Assembly (NCBI RefSeq): GCF_000577615.1
Contig: NZ_CBXX010000020.1
Location: 1-64,000, forward strand
From: Herbaspirillum sp. RV1423
Lineage (GTDB): Bacteria > Pseudomonadota > Gammaproteobacteria > Burkholderiales > Burkholderiaceae_D
Length of the DNA stretch: 64,000 nucleotides
Direction of reading: 5' to 3'
In this document: positions 17,447 through 26,633 of the stretch, in pieces
Layout: every line of letters begins with the position of its first letter
How positions within the stretch are numbered: position 1 is the first letter of the stretch
Notes under the pieces: model-generated
The model's database searches: none
Told to the model about the DNA's origin: nothing
What the model saw: only the letters and a program-made list of their open reading frames with translations
Made by a program: the position numbers and the translations under genes

Positions 17447-18624
17447 TGAATTTTCCTTTCTGGTTCGGGAACAAGGTTGAAATCTGCAACGGGAAGAAAA
17501 CGGCGGATGGAAAAAGCGTCGATCGGCGTGTCGCTGCGGCCGTGAAGGATCAGCTCGGCCAGCACTTCGCCGGCCGCCGGTCCGATCTGGAAACCGGCGC
17601 CGCAAAAACCGAAGCCGTGGAACAGGCCCGCCTGCGTGCCGCTCGGCCCCAGCACCGGCTGGCGATCCGGCAGGTAGCCTTCGACGCCGCTCCAGGTGCG
17701 GATGATGTGAACGTGGCGCAATGCCGGCAGCAATTCCACCGCCTGCGGCAGCAAGGACAGGATCGCCTCATGCGAGGAGCGCGCGCGACGCTCGTCCTGC
17801 GCATAGCCGCGGCCGCCGCCCAGCACGACGTTGCCGCGCCCGACCTGGCGGCAATAGATCGAGCCGCCCTCCACGCCCAGGCTCCACGGCAAAAAATGCG
17901 GGATCGGCTCGGTCACCGCCATGTTGGGATGGCCGCTGAACAACGGCACCGCCTCGCCGAAACCTTCCGCCAGTTTGCCGGCCCAGGCGCCGGCGCAGTT
18001 GATCATGACAGCGGCGCGCACTTGCAGCGGCTCGCCGTCGAGTTCGGCGCGCACCGAAAACGCCGTGCCGTCGTAACCGGCTTCGCGTACTTCGCAACGC
18101 TCCAGGATCTGCACGCCGGCACGCTGCGCGGCGCGCGCAAAGGCCGGCGCCACCAGACGCGGATTGGCCTGGCCGTCTTCCGGACACAAGGAGCCGCCGA
18201 CCACCGCGCCGCCCAGCCACGGACATTGCGCGCGCAAGCGTGCGCCGCTGATGAGTTCGATGCCGAGCCCGAACGGCTTGCTGATCTCGGCATACGCTTC
18301 CAGCGCCTGCATGTCGGCTGCGCTGCGGGCCAGTTTGAAATGGCCGCTGCGCACGTATTCGCCGTCGATGCCGATAAGTTCGGGCAGGCCTTCCCAGATG
18401 CGGTGCGCGCGCTGCGCCAGCGGTAGTTGCGACGGCGGCCTGCCTTGCCGGCGCACGCCGCCGTAATTGATGCCGCTGGAACGCGAACCGCACAGGTCGC
18501 GTTCCAGCAAGACCACCTTGCGCCCGGCAACGGCCAGCGCGAGCGCAGCCGAGGCGCCGACGATGCCCCCGCCGACGATGACGACATCGGCGGCCATGCG
18601 CCGGATGCTGACGTGACGTTTCAT
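17443..18624 (-). CDS. FAD-dependent amine/D-amino-acid dehydrogenase, beta subunit type
   Basis: A 393-residue flavoprotein of the DadA/glycine oxidase/sarcosine oxidase superfamily. The dinucleotide loop VVIVGGGIVGASAALALA and LLERD are near the N-terminus, and FHGFGFCGAGFQIGPAAGE near the C-terminus closes the FAD site. In OoxB (octopine/nopaline oxidase), HcnC and D-hydroxyproline dehydrogenase, this is the catalytic beta subunit that works with an alpha FAD/iron-sulfur subunit and a small [2Fe-2S] subunit; both are encoded next to it. Start at 18624 overlaps the preceding stop as ATGA. The reaction is inferred to be oxidative C-N cleavage or dehydrogenation of a secondary amine. Confidence 0.85.
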   Translation of the reverse strand: MKRHVSIRRMAADVVIVGGGIVGASAALALAVAGRKVVLLERDLCGSRSSGINYGGVRRQGRPPSQLPLAQRAHRIWEGLPELIGIDGEYVRSGHFKLARSAADMQALEAYAEISKPFGLGIELISGARLRAQCPWLGGAVVGGSLCPEDGQANPRLVAPAFARAAQRAGVQILERCEVREAGYDGTAFSVRAELDGEPLQVRAAVMINCAGAWAGKLAEGFGEAVPLFSGHPNMAVTEPIPHFLPWSLGVEGGSIYCRQVGRGNVVLGGGRGYAQDERRARSSHEAILSLLPQAVELLPALRHVHIIRTWSGVEGYLPDRQPVLGPSGTQAGLFHGFGFCGAGFQIGPAAGEVLAELILHGRSDTPIDAFSIRRFLPVADFNLVPEPERKIQ

Positions 18625-20105
18625 TCGTCCTCCCCGGCGGCCAGCGCCACGCTGAAAACGGAGGAGCCTGCCGACGCTGATACTGATGCGGATGACGATG
18701 CCGATGACAATGCCGACATCCGCATGCCGATCGGCACCGGCTTGACCGGCGCCTGTCCGCGCAAACGTCCGACCTGCGCCAGCGGCACGGCGCTCGCCTG
18801 CGCCAGGATCTCGCCGGCGGCGGCGCCGCACATGCGTCCCTGGCAGCGGCCCATGCCGACCCGGGTCAGCGCCTTGAGCCGGTTCATTTCCTGCACATTG
18901 CCGTCGCGCACCGCCTGCCGCAATTCGCCGACGCTGATGTGTTCGCAGCGGCAGACGATCAGCTTGTCGTCCGCCAGTTGCGCCCACTTGTGCGGAAAGG
19001 GAAAAGCGCGCTCCAGTCCCTTGCGAAACACGGCGATGCGCGCCAGCCGGCGTTCCAAAAGATCGGCCCGCGCGGCGTCGACGCGCACGCCGCGATCGTG
19101 CAGCAGCGCCAGCGCGGCGCGTTCGCCGGCCAGTTCGGCGGCGTCGGCGCCCATGATGCCAGCGCCGTCGCCCGCCAGATACACGCCGGGCACGCTGCTG
19201 CGTCCGGCGTCGTCGCGCTCGGGCAGGTGAGCGCGCTGCACGGCGTCGAAACGGAAACGACAACCGAGCAAGTCCGCCAGTTGCGTCTCCGAACGCAGCG
19301 CATAGCCGAAGCCGACGGCGTCGCAGTCGATCGATCGTTCGGGACCGACGGCGAGCGCATCGGCCGTCATGCTTTCGCGCCGCCAGACGACTGCGCGCAC
19401 ATGCGCGTCGCCTTCGACGCGCAACACGCGCGCATGGCTTTCGAGCGGTATGCGATGCGCGTGCAGCCAGGCGAGGTAGTACATTCCCTTGAGCAGCAGC
19501 AGGGGTTGGCCGAGCATGTCCGGCAGCGCGGCGATGCGATCCGACAGGCTGCTGCTGTCGAGCACCGCCATCACTTCGGCGCCGGCCTTGACGTATTGAT
19601 AGGCGACCAGATACAGCAGCGGACCGGTGCCGGCCAGCACCACCTTGCGGCCGATGGCGCAGCCCTGGAACTTGAGCGCCACCTGCGCGCCGCCCAAGGT
19701 GTACACGCCGGGCACGGTCCAGCCGGGAAAGGGCAAGACGCGGTCGGTCGCGCCGGTGGCGACGATGACGTCTTGCCAGGCAATGCTGTCGGCAGCCTGC
19801 GTCCCGGTATGCATCACGTCGAGCAGGCCGGGCTGCGCGTTCCACACCAGGGTCTCCGGACGATAGTCCAGTTTGCCGGCGAGTGCGCCGAACACGCGAT
19901 GGATCGCGTCCGCGCGGCCTGCCTCAAAACCGTAAAGCGTTTTCTTGCTGCGGCGGAATCCCGGCGGCGGCTGGCGGTAGATCTGCCCGCCGGCGCGCGG
20001 CGCCTCATCCAGCAGGACCGGCCGCAAACCGTGCGCCACGAGCGTTTGCGCGGCGCGCACGCCGGCCGGACCGGCGCCGACGATGATCGGAGGCAATCCG
20101 CTCAT
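18621..20105 (-). CDS. FAD/NAD(P)-binding oxidoreductase with BFD-like [2Fe-2S] domain, alpha subunit type
   Basis: A 494-residue protein resembling OoxA/HcnB/D-hydroxyproline dehydrogenase alpha subunits. The first Rossmann loop is PIIVGAGPAGVRAAQ, a second lies at KVVLAGTGPLLYLVA, and the third FAD segment is GVYLAGDGAGIMGADAA. The C-terminal part carries CRCEHIS followed by CQGRMC, the cysteine pattern of a BFD-like [2Fe-2S] site. It would pass electrons between the catalytic subunit and an acceptor. After the usual end, the protein has an odd tail of about 35 residues rich in Ser and Ala (MRMSALSSASSSASVSASAG) encoded by a repetitive DNA tract. Both gene ends are ATGA overlaps. Confidence 0.87.
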   Translation of the reverse strand: MSGLPPIIVGAGPAGVRAAQTLVAHGLRPVLLDEAPRAGGQIYRQPPPGFRRSKKTLYGFEAGRADAIHRVFGALAGKLDYRPETLVWNAQPGLLDVMHTGTQAADSIAWQDVIVATGATDRVLPFPGWTVPGVYTLGGAQVALKFQGCAIGRKVVLAGTGPLLYLVAYQYVKAGAEVMAVLDSSSLSDRIAALPDMLGQPLLLLKGMYYLAWLHAHRIPLESHARVLRVEGDAHVRAVVWRRESMTADALAVGPERSIDCDAVGFGYALRSETQLADLLGCRFRFDAVQRAHLPERDDAGRSSVPGVYLAGDGAGIMGADAAELAGERAALALLHDRGVRVDAARADLLERRLARIAVFRKGLERAFPFPHKWAQLADDKLIVCRCEHISVGELRQAVRDGNVQEMNRLKALTRVGMGRCQGRMCGAAAGEILAQASAVPLAQVGRLRGQAPVKPVPIGMRMSALSSASSSASVSASAGSSVFSVALAAGEDE

Positions 20106-20413
20106 TGCGATTCTCCCGGCGCATCGGTGAGCAATTGCATGCCGGCGCGGATGAAGGTCGAGCAGGCGCGCAGCTTTTCGCCGTCGGCGGTCTGCACCCA
20201 GCAGTCCTGGCATGCGCCCATCATGCAAAAACCGGCGCGCGGCTGGCCGCTGAATTCATTGCGTCGCACATGGCCGGCGCACGACAGGATCGCGGTCAGG
20301 ACGGTGTCGCCTTCGAGCGCGGTAGCCGGCTTGCCGTCGAGCACAAAGGAAACCGGCCGGCGCGCGCTCTCGGCGACGCGGAAGAATTGCGGACGGGGCA
20401 GGCCGGCGTTCAT
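20102..20413 (-). CDS. Small [2Fe-2S] ferredoxin-like subunit of the dehydrogenase
   Basis: A 103-residue protein with a plant-type ferredoxin fold. The cluster ligands are in GFCMMGACQDCWV plus a further Cys in LRACSTF. This is the gamma subunit pattern (HcnA, OoxC, D-hydroxyproline dehydrogenase gamma), with the N-terminal strand VSFVLDGKPATALEGDTVLT. It sits between the permease and alpha-subunit genes with four-base overlaps at each end, so its synthesis is probably translationally coupled and matched to both. Confidence 0.87.
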   Translation of the reverse strand: MNAGLPRPQFFRVAESARRPVSFVLDGKPATALEGDTVLTAILSCAGHVRRNEFSGQPRAGFCMMGACQDCWVQTADGEKLRACSTFIRAGMQLLTDAPGESQ

Positions 20414-21204
20414 GAGCGCCCCACCAGCACGCGATCGAGTCCGTAGACGCGATCCAGGATCACCATCGCGCCGGCGGTGATCGCCACCATCAGCGCCGAC
20501 ACCGCCGCCATCATCGGATCGATCGATTCGGTCGCATACATATACATGCGCACCGGCAGCGTCACGGTCGACGGCGAGGTCACGAAGATCGACATCGTCA
20601 CTTCGTCGAAGCTGTTGATGAAGGCCAGCAGCCAGCCGCCGGTGATGCCCGGCAAGATCATCGGCAAGGTGATGCGCAGGAATACCGTGGTCTTGCTCGC
20701 GCCCAGCGACAGCGCCGCGTGTTCCGCGCTGCGGTCGAAGCCGATCAGCGCCGACATCACCAGGCGCATGGTGTAAGGCGTCACCACCAGCGCATGCGCC
20801 AGGATCAGCCAGCCGAAACTGCCGGCGCCGCCGATCAGCGTCAACAGGCGCAGCAGCGCCACGCCCAGCACCAGATGCGGAATGATCAGCGGCGACAGGA
20901 ACAAGCCTTGCAGCACGCCGCTCCAGCGCATCGGATAGCGGATCAGCGCCATGCCAGCCGGCACCGCGATGACCGTGGAAATCGTCGCCGCGGACAGCCC
21001 CAGCCACAGGCTGTTCCAGAACGAGCTGACGAAATCGGGATAGTCGAATACCGCCTTGAACCAGCGCAGCGAGAGTTCCGGGCCGTGAATGGTCAGGGTG
21101 TTTTCCGGGGTGAAGGCGATCACGCACACCACCAGGATCGGCGCCAGCATGAAGCTGATCACCAGCGCGTTGAACAGCAGCGCAATCGGTCCGTTCTTGT
21201 TCAT
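20410..21204 (-). CDS. ABC importer permease, PotC type
   Basis: A 264-residue inner-membrane permease with about six hydrophobic helices, starting NKNGPIALLFNALVISFMLA. The EAA loop that contacts the ATPase is visible as EHAALSLGASKTTVFLRITL. Sequence style is that of the spermidine/putrescine PotC group. It pairs with the PotB-type permease encoded just upstream (three bases between) and with the ATPase and binding protein of this operon. Its stop overlaps the start of the ferredoxin-like gene. Confidence 0.9.
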   Translation of the reverse strand: MNKNGPIALLFNALVISFMLAPILVVCVIAFTPENTLTIHGPELSLRWFKAVFDYPDFVSSFWNSLWLGLSAATISTVIAVPAGMALIRYPMRWSGVLQGLFLSPLIIPHLVLGVALLRLLTLIGGAGSFGWLILAHALVVTPYTMRLVMSALIGFDRSAEHAALSLGASKTTVFLRITLPMILPGITGGWLLAFINSFDEVTMSIFVTSPSTVTLPVRMYMYATESIDPMMAAVSALMVAITAGAMVILDRVYGLDRVLVGRS

Positions 21205-21207
21205 GAT

Positions 21208-22116
21208 TTATCCCAGCGCTTTCTTGTAGCGGCGTTCGATCATGCGGTTCCAGCCGAGCATGATGACCAGATTCGCCAGCAGCAGCAGCAAGGCGATGGC
21301 GGCGCCGAGCGGCCAGTTGAGTTCGTGCAGGTATTCGTCGTAGATCAGCGTCGCCATCATCTTCAGGCGGCGTCCGCCCAGCAGGCCGGGAATCGCAAAC
21401 GAGCTGGCCGACAGGCCGAACACGATCAGGCTGCCCGACAGCACGCCGGGCATGATTTGCGGCAGGATGATGCGGCGCATCGCGGTGAACGGCGAAGCGT
21501 TGAGCGACAGCGCCGCGTTGACCACGCCGGGGTCGATTTTTTGCAGCGAGGTCCAGACCGGGATCACCATGAACGGCAGCATCACATGCACCAGCGCGAC
21601 CACGATCGCCGTCTCGGTGTAGAGCATCTTGAACGGGCCGATGCCGAAGGCCGACAAGGTGCCGTTGATCAATCCCTCCGGCCCCAGCAGCATGCTCCAG
21701 CCGAAGGCGCGCACCACCACCGAAATCATCAGCGGCGCCAGCACCACCAGCAGCATGATGGAGCGCCAGGGCTTGCGCATGCGATTGAGGATATAGGCCT
21801 CGGGCATGCCGACGGCGATGCAGATCAGCGTCACCAGCCCGGAAATCCAGAAGGTGCGCCAGAAAATCTGATAGTAGTAAGGATCGCCCAGCACCGCGCG
21901 GTAATGCTCCAGCGTGAAGGTGCCGCTTTGCGGGCCGGCGTCGGCATCGAACACGTTGAACGACAGGATCACGGTCAGCAGCAGCGGCACCAGCAGCATT
22001 ACGCCGCACAGCAGGATGGCCGGCGCCGACATCAGCCAGGGCAGGCTGCGGCGGTGCATCGCCGTCGGCGCGGGCGCAAGCGCCGGCGCGGCGGGCAGGG
22101 CCGGCGCCGCGCTCAT
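21208..22116 (-). CDS. ABC importer permease, PotB type
   Basis: A 302-residue permease with six predicted membrane helices. A Pro/Ala-rich cytoplasmic N-terminus of about 25 residues precedes the first helix (LMSAPAILLCGVMLLVPLLL). The EAA loop is seen as NAALSLNASPFTAMRRIILP. The large periplasmic loop between helices 1 and 2 is typical of PotB. The start overlaps the ATPase gene stop by four bases (ATGA), placing it second in the operon. Confidence 0.9.
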   Translation of the reverse strand: MSAAPALPAAPALAPAPTAMHRRSLPWLMSAPAILLCGVMLLVPLLLTVILSFNVFDADAGPQSGTFTLEHYRAVLGDPYYYQIFWRTFWISGLVTLICIAVGMPEAYILNRMRKPWRSIMLLVVLAPLMISVVVRAFGWSMLLGPEGLINGTLSAFGIGPFKMLYTETAIVVALVHVMLPFMVIPVWTSLQKIDPGVVNAALSLNASPFTAMRRIILPQIMPGVLSGSLIVFGLSASSFAIPGLLGGRRLKMMATLIYDEYLHELNWPLGAAIALLLLLANLVIMLGWNRMIERRYKKALG

Positions 22117-23210
22117 TGCGTCACCTCCGCCGCCGCAGCGGAGGGCATGCGGCTCGCCGAAATCAGGCGCAGGCTATGGTCGTTCCAGTCGATGCCGATG
22201 GTCTGCCCCTGTTCCAGCATGTCGGCGCCGTCGTTGGCGCTGAGCACGGTCAGTTCGCCCAGCGGCGTGGCGATGCTGTACATCCACTGGCTGCCCAGGA
22301 AGAAGCGCTGGCGGACCTGGCCGTCGCAGCGCCCGTGCCCGGCCGCCACGCATTTCAGCTTTTCGGGACGCAGCCCCAGCAATACCTGTGCGCCGGCGCG
22401 CAAGCCGCTGTCGGCGGCTGCCAGCGTCAGCGTCAGGCCGCCGGCGTCGATGTCGGCATAATCGCCGGCCTGGCGTAGCACGCTGCCGTCGAGCAGGTTG
22501 GCCTTGCCGACGAAGGTGGAAATGAAACGATTGGCCGGATGTTCATACACATCGAGCGGCCGGTCGACTTGCGTGACGTGGCCGGCTTCCATCACCACCA
22601 CGCGGTCGCTGATCGACATCGCCTCGCTCTGGTCGTGCGTGACCATGATGGTGGTGGTGCCGACCTTGCGCTGGATGTCGCGCAGCTCGAACTGCATTTC
22701 CTCGCGCAGCTTGGCGTCGAGGTTGGATAGGGGTTCGTCCAGCAGCAGCACCGGCGGCCGGATCACCAGCGCACGCGCCAGGGCGACGCGCTGGCGTTGT
22801 CCGCCGGACATTTCGCGCGGATAGCGTTTGCCGTGTTGTTCCAGATGCACCAGCGCCAGCGCCTGCGCGACTCTCTCGCGGCGTTCGGCCGCGGGACAGT
22901 TGCGCATCTCCAGTCCGAACGCGACGTTCTGCTCCACCGTCATGTGCGGGAACAACGCATAGGTCTGGAACACGATGCCGAGGCCGCGGGTGTTCGGCTT
23001 GGCGTGCGTGATGTCGCGCCCGTCCAGTTCGATGCGGCCGCCGCTGACGTTTTCAAAACCGGCGATCATCTGCAGCGTCGTCGTCTTGCCGCAGCCGGAC
23101 GGACCGAGCAGCGAAATGAACTCGCCCTTTTCGACGCTCAGGTTGAAAGACGATACCGCCTGGGTATCCCCATAGAACTTACTGACATTGGTCAGCGTGA
23201 GAAACGACAT
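22113..23210 (-). CDS. ABC importer ATP-binding protein, PotA type
   Basis: A 365-residue ATPase. Walker A is GPSGCGKTT, the Q loop is VFQTYALFPHMTV, the signature is MSGGQRQRVALARAL, Walker B is VLLLDEPLSNLD, and the switch His is in MVTHDQSEAM. The C-terminal 100 residues form a TOBE domain (ANLLDGSVL, LLGLRPEKLK). ATG at 23210 is chosen because the product then begins MSFLTLTNVSKFYG, the normal family start. It is the first gene of the operon and diverges from the IclR regulator. Confidence 0.92.
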   Translation of the reverse strand: MSFLTLTNVSKFYGDTQAVSSFNLSVEKGEFISLLGPSGCGKTTTLQMIAGFENVSGGRIELDGRDITHAKPNTRGLGIVFQTYALFPHMTVEQNVAFGLEMRNCPAAERRERVAQALALVHLEQHGKRYPREMSGGQRQRVALARALVIRPPVLLLDEPLSNLDAKLREEMQFELRDIQRKVGTTTIMVTHDQSEAMSISDRVVVMEAGHVTQVDRPLDVYEHPANRFISTFVGKANLLDGSVLRQAGDYADIDAGGLTLTLAAADSGLRAGAQVLLGLRPEKLKCVAAGHGRCDGQVRQRFFLGSQWMYSIATPLGELTVLSANDGADMLEQGQTIGIDWNDHSLRLISASRMPSAAAAEVTQ

Positions 23211-23294
23211 GGCAGGCCCTTTCCAGAATGATCGGCCGGGAGCGCGATCCGGCATGGTGCAGCGGGTATCCGAATTGCTTTAATCGGACAGGTT

Positions 23295-23384
23295 ATTGCA
23301 TACCTGATGCAATTTCCTTGCCAATTCTGCTATCGTATTTCACCAAACAGGATATTTTTTATATTTATTCCACTCAATGGAATA
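23295..23384. promoter_or_regulatory. Divergent control region with two IclR-type inverted repeats
   Basis: Between the ABC operon and the IclR gene are two inverted repeats: ATTGCAT-N5-ATGCAAT (23295-23313) and TATTCCA-N5-TGGAATA (23366-23384), both with perfect 7-base arms and the same 5-base spacer. TGGAA/TTCCA half-sites are common in IclR-family operators, so the second is the better candidate for autoregulation and the first for operon control. The intervening DNA is AT-rich, as expected for promoters. Function is inferred from position. Confidence 0.5.
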
Positions 23385-23423
23385 GATGAAACCAGACCGT
23401 CACAAGCATTCCACTCTATCGAT

Positions 23424-24251
23424 ATGGCGTCCGAACCTACCCTGCCGGCCAACGGCATCCAACGAACCTTTGCGGTGCTGCGCGCACTCGCCGCTGCACC
23501 AGCACAAGGCGCGCGCGTCACGCAGATCGCCAAAGACATCGGCCTGACGCAAGGCACGACGCATCGCCTGCTGCAGTCGCTGGCGACCGAGGGCATGGTC
23601 GAACAGGACGAGCGCAGCAAGCTGTACCGCCTCGGCATGGACCTGTTCAGCCTGGCGGCGCGCGCCGGCAACGGCTGGGATTTGCGCAGCCTGTGCCGGC
23701 CGGTGCTGCTGCGGCTGTGCGGCAGCCTGGGCGACACCATGTTCCTGCTGGTGCGTTCGCGCTTCGATGCGGTGTGCGTGGATCGCGTGGACGGACCGTT
23801 TCCGATCCGCGCCTTCACCGGCGACATCGGCGGTCGCGTCGCGCTCGGCGTGGGTCAGGGCGCGCTGGCGATCCTGGCGTTCCTGCCCGAGGAAGAACGC
23901 GAAGAAGTGATTCGCTACAACTTGCCGCGCATCCGCGAATTCGGCGTGTTCGACGAAGTCTATCTGCGCACGGAAATCGAACGCGTGCGCCAGAGCGGTT
24001 ACGCCGCGCGCAACGCCGGCTTGCTGGATGGCATGGCGGGACTGGCGGTGCCGATCTTCGACTGCAGCGGCCAGATCGTCGCCGCGCTGAGCGTCGGCAC
24101 GCTGACCACGCGCCTGAGCGAAGACCGCCTGCCGACGGTGGTGCAAATCCTCAAGCGCGAAGCCGATGCATTGAGCAAGCGCATCAATCCTTTCGACCCG
24201 GCGTTGCGCCGGCCCATGCATGCGGCAGGCGCGGCCGGAGAAACCGCATGA
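23424..24251 (+). CDS. IclR-family transcriptional regulator
   Basis: A 275-residue IclR-type regulator. The winged helix-turn-helix is at the N-terminus (VTQIAKDIGLTQGTTHRLLQ, then SLATEGMVEQDERSKLYRLG) and the GAF-like effector domain follows (GDTMFLLVRSRFDAVCVDRV, GGRVALGVGQGALAILAFLP, GLAVPIFDCSGQIVAALSVG). ATG at 23424 (MASEPTL) is used; the frame is open about 40 codons further but that part crosses the promoter region. It probably controls the divergent ABC/dehydrogenase operon and its own downstream dehydrogenase gene, with which it overlaps by four bases. Confidence 0.9.
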   Translation: MASEPTLPANGIQRTFAVLRALAAAPAQGARVTQIAKDIGLTQGTTHRLLQSLATEGMVEQDERSKLYRLGMDLFSLAARAGNGWDLRSLCRPVLLRLCGSLGDTMFLLVRSRFDAVCVDRVDGPFPIRAFTGDIGGRVALGVGQGALAILAFLPEEEREEVIRYNLPRIREFGVFDEVYLRTEIERVRQSGYAARNAGLLDGMAGLAVPIFDCSGQIVAALSVGTLTTRLSEDRLPTVVQILKREADALSKRINPFDPALRRPMHAAGAAGETA

Positions 24252-25207
24252 GCGCCGCCGGCCGTCGGCCGCTGTTGCTGGTCAAATCGGGCGGCGCCGA
24301 GGCGGTGGCGGAATGGCGCGCGCATTTCGGCAAGTTCGCGCCGGAAGTCGATGTGCGCTGGTGGAACGACCCCGAGGTCGATTCCCGCGCAGTGGAATAT
24401 GTATTGGTGTGGCAGCCCGAAGCCGGACGCATCGCCGGCTATCCGAACCTCAAAGCCGTCCTCAGCAGCGCCGCCGGCGTCGACCACATCCTGGCCGACC
24501 CGGCCTTGCCGGCCGACATCCCGGTGATACGCATGGTGACCGGCGACACGGTGCAACGCATGGCGGAATTCACCGTCATGAGCAGCCTGATGCTGCTCAA
24601 GGACATGCCGCGCATGATCGCCCAGCAGTCGCAACGCCTGTGGAAGGAATTCGCCACGCCGCACACCGCGGTGGAAACGCGCGTGGGCATCATGGGACTG
24701 GGCGCGCTGGGACTGGCTTGCGCCCGCATGCATGCGCGCCTCGGCTTCATCACGGCGGGCTGGGCGCGCTCGCCGCGCACGGTCGACGGCATCGACTGCT
24801 ACGCCGGTACCGACGAATTCGGCGCTTTTCTGGCGCGCACCGATATCCTGCTCTGCCTGTTGCCCGATACCGAAGACACGCGCGACATCATCAACGCCGA
24901 CCTGCTGCGACAATTGCCGGCCGGCGCCGCGATCATCAATGTCGGGCGCGGCACGCATGTGCAGACGCAAGACCTGCTGGCGGCGCTGGATGCAGGCCAT
25001 ATCTCCTCGGCGCTGCTGGATGTCTTCGCGGTCGAACCGCTGCCCGCCGAATCGCCGTTATGGAATCATCCGCGCGTCATCGTCACGCCGCACGGCGCAG
25101 CGACGCCGTCGCGGCGCGAACGCGCACGCCAGGCCGCGACCGTGATCCGCGCCATCGAGAGCGGCGCGTCGGCGCCGCATGTTTACGACCGGCAGCGCGG
25201 GTATTAG
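24248..25207 (+). CDS. D-2-hydroxyacid dehydrogenase, glyoxylate/hydroxypyruvate reductase A type
   Basis: A 319-residue NAD(P)-dependent 2-hydroxyacid dehydrogenase of the GhrA subgroup. The nucleotide loop is [15 protein letters not shown]; the catalytic Arg is in INVGRGTHV, the Glu in [11 protein letters not shown], and the His in [10 protein letters not shown]. GhrA enzymes reduce glyoxylate and hydroxypyruvate. Here it is translationally coupled to the IclR gene (ATGA), so it may reduce a 2-oxo acid released by the divergent dehydrogenase; that metabolic link is inference. The stop codon overlaps the stop of the convergent permease gene by two bases. Confidence 0.9.
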   Translation: MSAAGRRPLLLVKSGGAEAVAEWRAHFGKFAPEVDVRWWNDPEVDSRAVEYVLVWQPEAGRIAGYPNLKAVLSSAAGVDHILADPALPADIPVIRMVTGDTVQRMAEFTVMSSLMLLKDMPRMIAQQSQRLWKEFATPHTAVETRVGIMGLGALGLACARMHARLGFITAGWARSPRTVDGIDCYAGTDEFGAFLARTDILLCLLPDTEDTRDIINADLLRQLPAGAAIINVGRGTHVQTQDLLAALDAGHISSALLDVFAVEPLPAESPLWNHPRVIVTPHGAATPSRRERARQAATVIRAIESGASAPHVYDRQRGY

Positions 25208-25890
25208 GACAGGCCCTGGGACCTGACGCTGCGTTTGACCAGCAGCGAGATGCCGAAGCAGATGACGAAGTAGACCGCACCGGCAAAGAACAGCAGTTCG
25301 ATGATGCGGCCGTCGCGTTCGCCGATGCTGTACGCGCGTCCGAAGAAGTCCGCCAGCGCGCTGACATAAACCAGAGAGGTGTCCTGAAACAGGATGATGC
25401 CTTGCGTGAGCAGCAGCGGAATCATGTTGCGGAAAGCCTGCGGCAGGATGACCAGGCGCATGCTCTGGCTGTACGTCAGGCCGAGCGCGGAAGCAGCCGC
25501 CATCTGGCCGCGCGCGACGCTCTTGATGCCGGCGCGGATGATTTCGGCGTAGTACGCCGCCTCGAACAACGAGAACGCCGCCAGCGCCGAGGTCATGCGC
25601 AGATCGTTGGAAGCCGACAGATGGAACAGCTTCTGCAGCAACTGCGGCACGATCAGAAAGAACCACAACAACACCATCACCAGCGGTATCGACCGGAACA
25701 GGTTGACGTAGCCAGTGGCGAACCATTGCAGCGGCTTCGACGGCGACAGGCGCATCATCGCCAGCAGCGTGCCCCAGACAATGCCGAAGACGATCGCCGT
25801 CGCCGTGATCTGCAGCGAGACCGCCATGCCGTGGCCGAGCACCTTGACGGCTTCCGGCGTGATGGAACTGAAATCGAATTGATAGCTCAT
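25204..25890 (-). CDS. Polar amino-acid ABC importer permease (GltK/GlnP type)
   Basis: A 228-residue permease of the His/Glu/Gln/Arg/opine family. The first helix region is [20 protein letters not shown], followed by the family hallmark [20 protein letters not shown]. The EAA loop is [30 protein letters not shown] at 25890 gives [15 protein letters not shown], the usual type of start. It is the last gene of a cluster with a second permease and a binding protein; 14 bases separate it from the other permease gene. Confidence 0.92.
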   Translation of the reverse strand: MSYQFDFSSITPEAVKVLGHGMAVSLQITATAIVFGIVWGTLLAMMRLSPSKPLQWFATGYVNLFRSIPLVMVLLWFFLIVPQLLQKLFHLSASNDLRMTSALAAFSLFEAAYYAEIIRAGIKSVARGQMAAASALGLTYSQSMRLVILPQAFRNMIPLLLTQGIILFQDTSLVYVSALADFFGRAYSIGERDGRIIELLFFAGAVYFVICFGISLLVKRSVRSQGLS

Positions 25891-25904
25891 GGCGCGCCTG
25901 CTCC

Positions 25905-26633
25905 TTATCGGGCGAAGCCGGGCAGGGCCACGCGCGCTTCCAGCCGACGCATCAGCGTCATGACCGTGATGTTGATCAGCATATAGGCCAGCGTCACGGC
26001 GATGAAGGCTTCGTACGGCTGCGCGGTATAGTCGACCAGTTGGCGTCCTTGTGCCGCCAGCTCCAGCAAGCCGATGGTGGAAGCCACCGCCGAGTTCTTG
26101 AAGATGTTGAGGAACTCGGACGTCAGCGGCGGCAGGATGATGCGGAACGACATCGGCAACAACACGTAGCGGTAAGTCTGCGCCAGCGTGAATCCCATCG
26201 CGAGGCCGGCGTTCTTCTGCCCCGGCGGCAAGGCGCCGATGCCGGAACGCACCTGCTCGCACACGCGCGCGGCGGTGAAGAAACCGAGGCACAGCATGGC
26301 CGTGACGAACTGCTGCGCCAGCGGGCTCATGCGCTTGATGTCGTCGCCGATGCCGAACGGCAGGAGCTCAGGCATGGCGAAATACCAGATGAAGATCTGC
26401 ACCAGCAGCGGCACATTGCGGAACAGTTCGACATAGCCGGCCGCGACGCCGCGCAGCCAGCGATTCGGCACGGTGCGCATGATGCCCAGCAACGTACCCA
26501 GCGCCAGCGCGATCAGCCAGGCCGACAAACCCAGGGCCAGCGTGACCGACAGTCCCGACAGCAGCCAGTCGACATAGGTCTGGTTGTCGGCGGCCTGCGT
26601 AAGGAAGACGCTCCAGTTCCAGCGATAGTCCAT
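25905..26633 (-). CDS. Polar amino-acid ABC importer permease (GltJ type)
   Basis: A 242-residue partner permease. It contains [20 protein letters not shown], typical of the polar amino-acid group, and the coupling loop [18 protein letters not shown] followed by [19 protein letters not shown]. The start is GTG at 26636 or ATG at 26633; the latter overlaps the upstream stop as TGATG. With GltK-like and GltI-like partners it suggests glutamate/aspartate or a related acidic amino acid. No ATPase gene is present in this cluster. Confidence 0.9.
   Translation of the reverse strand: MDYRWNWSVFLTQAADNQTYVDWLLSGLSVTLALGLSAWLIALALGTLLGIMRTVPNRWLRGVAAGYVELFRNVPLLVQIFIWYFAMPELLPFGIGDDIKRMSPLAQQFVTAMLCLGFFTAARVCEQVRSGIGALPPGQKNAGLAMGFTLAQTYRYVLLPMSFRIILPPLTSEFLNIFKNSAVASTIGLLELAAQGRQLVDYTAQPYEAFIAVTLAYMLINITVMTLMRRLEARVALPGFAR

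Noticed and set aside
17443..19845. A single 800-codon minus-strand frame covering two oxidoreductase genes
   Set aside because: The 5' half is the shadow of the alpha-subunit gene in another frame; the beta subunit starts cleanly at 18624 with an ATGA overlap. It is not a fusion protein.
20102..22009. A 635-codon minus-strand frame ending in the ferredoxin-like protein
   Set aside because: Only the last 103 codons are real; the rest is out of frame with the two permease genes and lacks domain sequence.
20719..22461. A 580-codon plus-strand frame opposite the permease genes
   Set aside because: Composition is dominated by Gln/Arg/His repeats (QQRHQQHYAAQQDGRR type) with no domain, typical of an antisense shadow.
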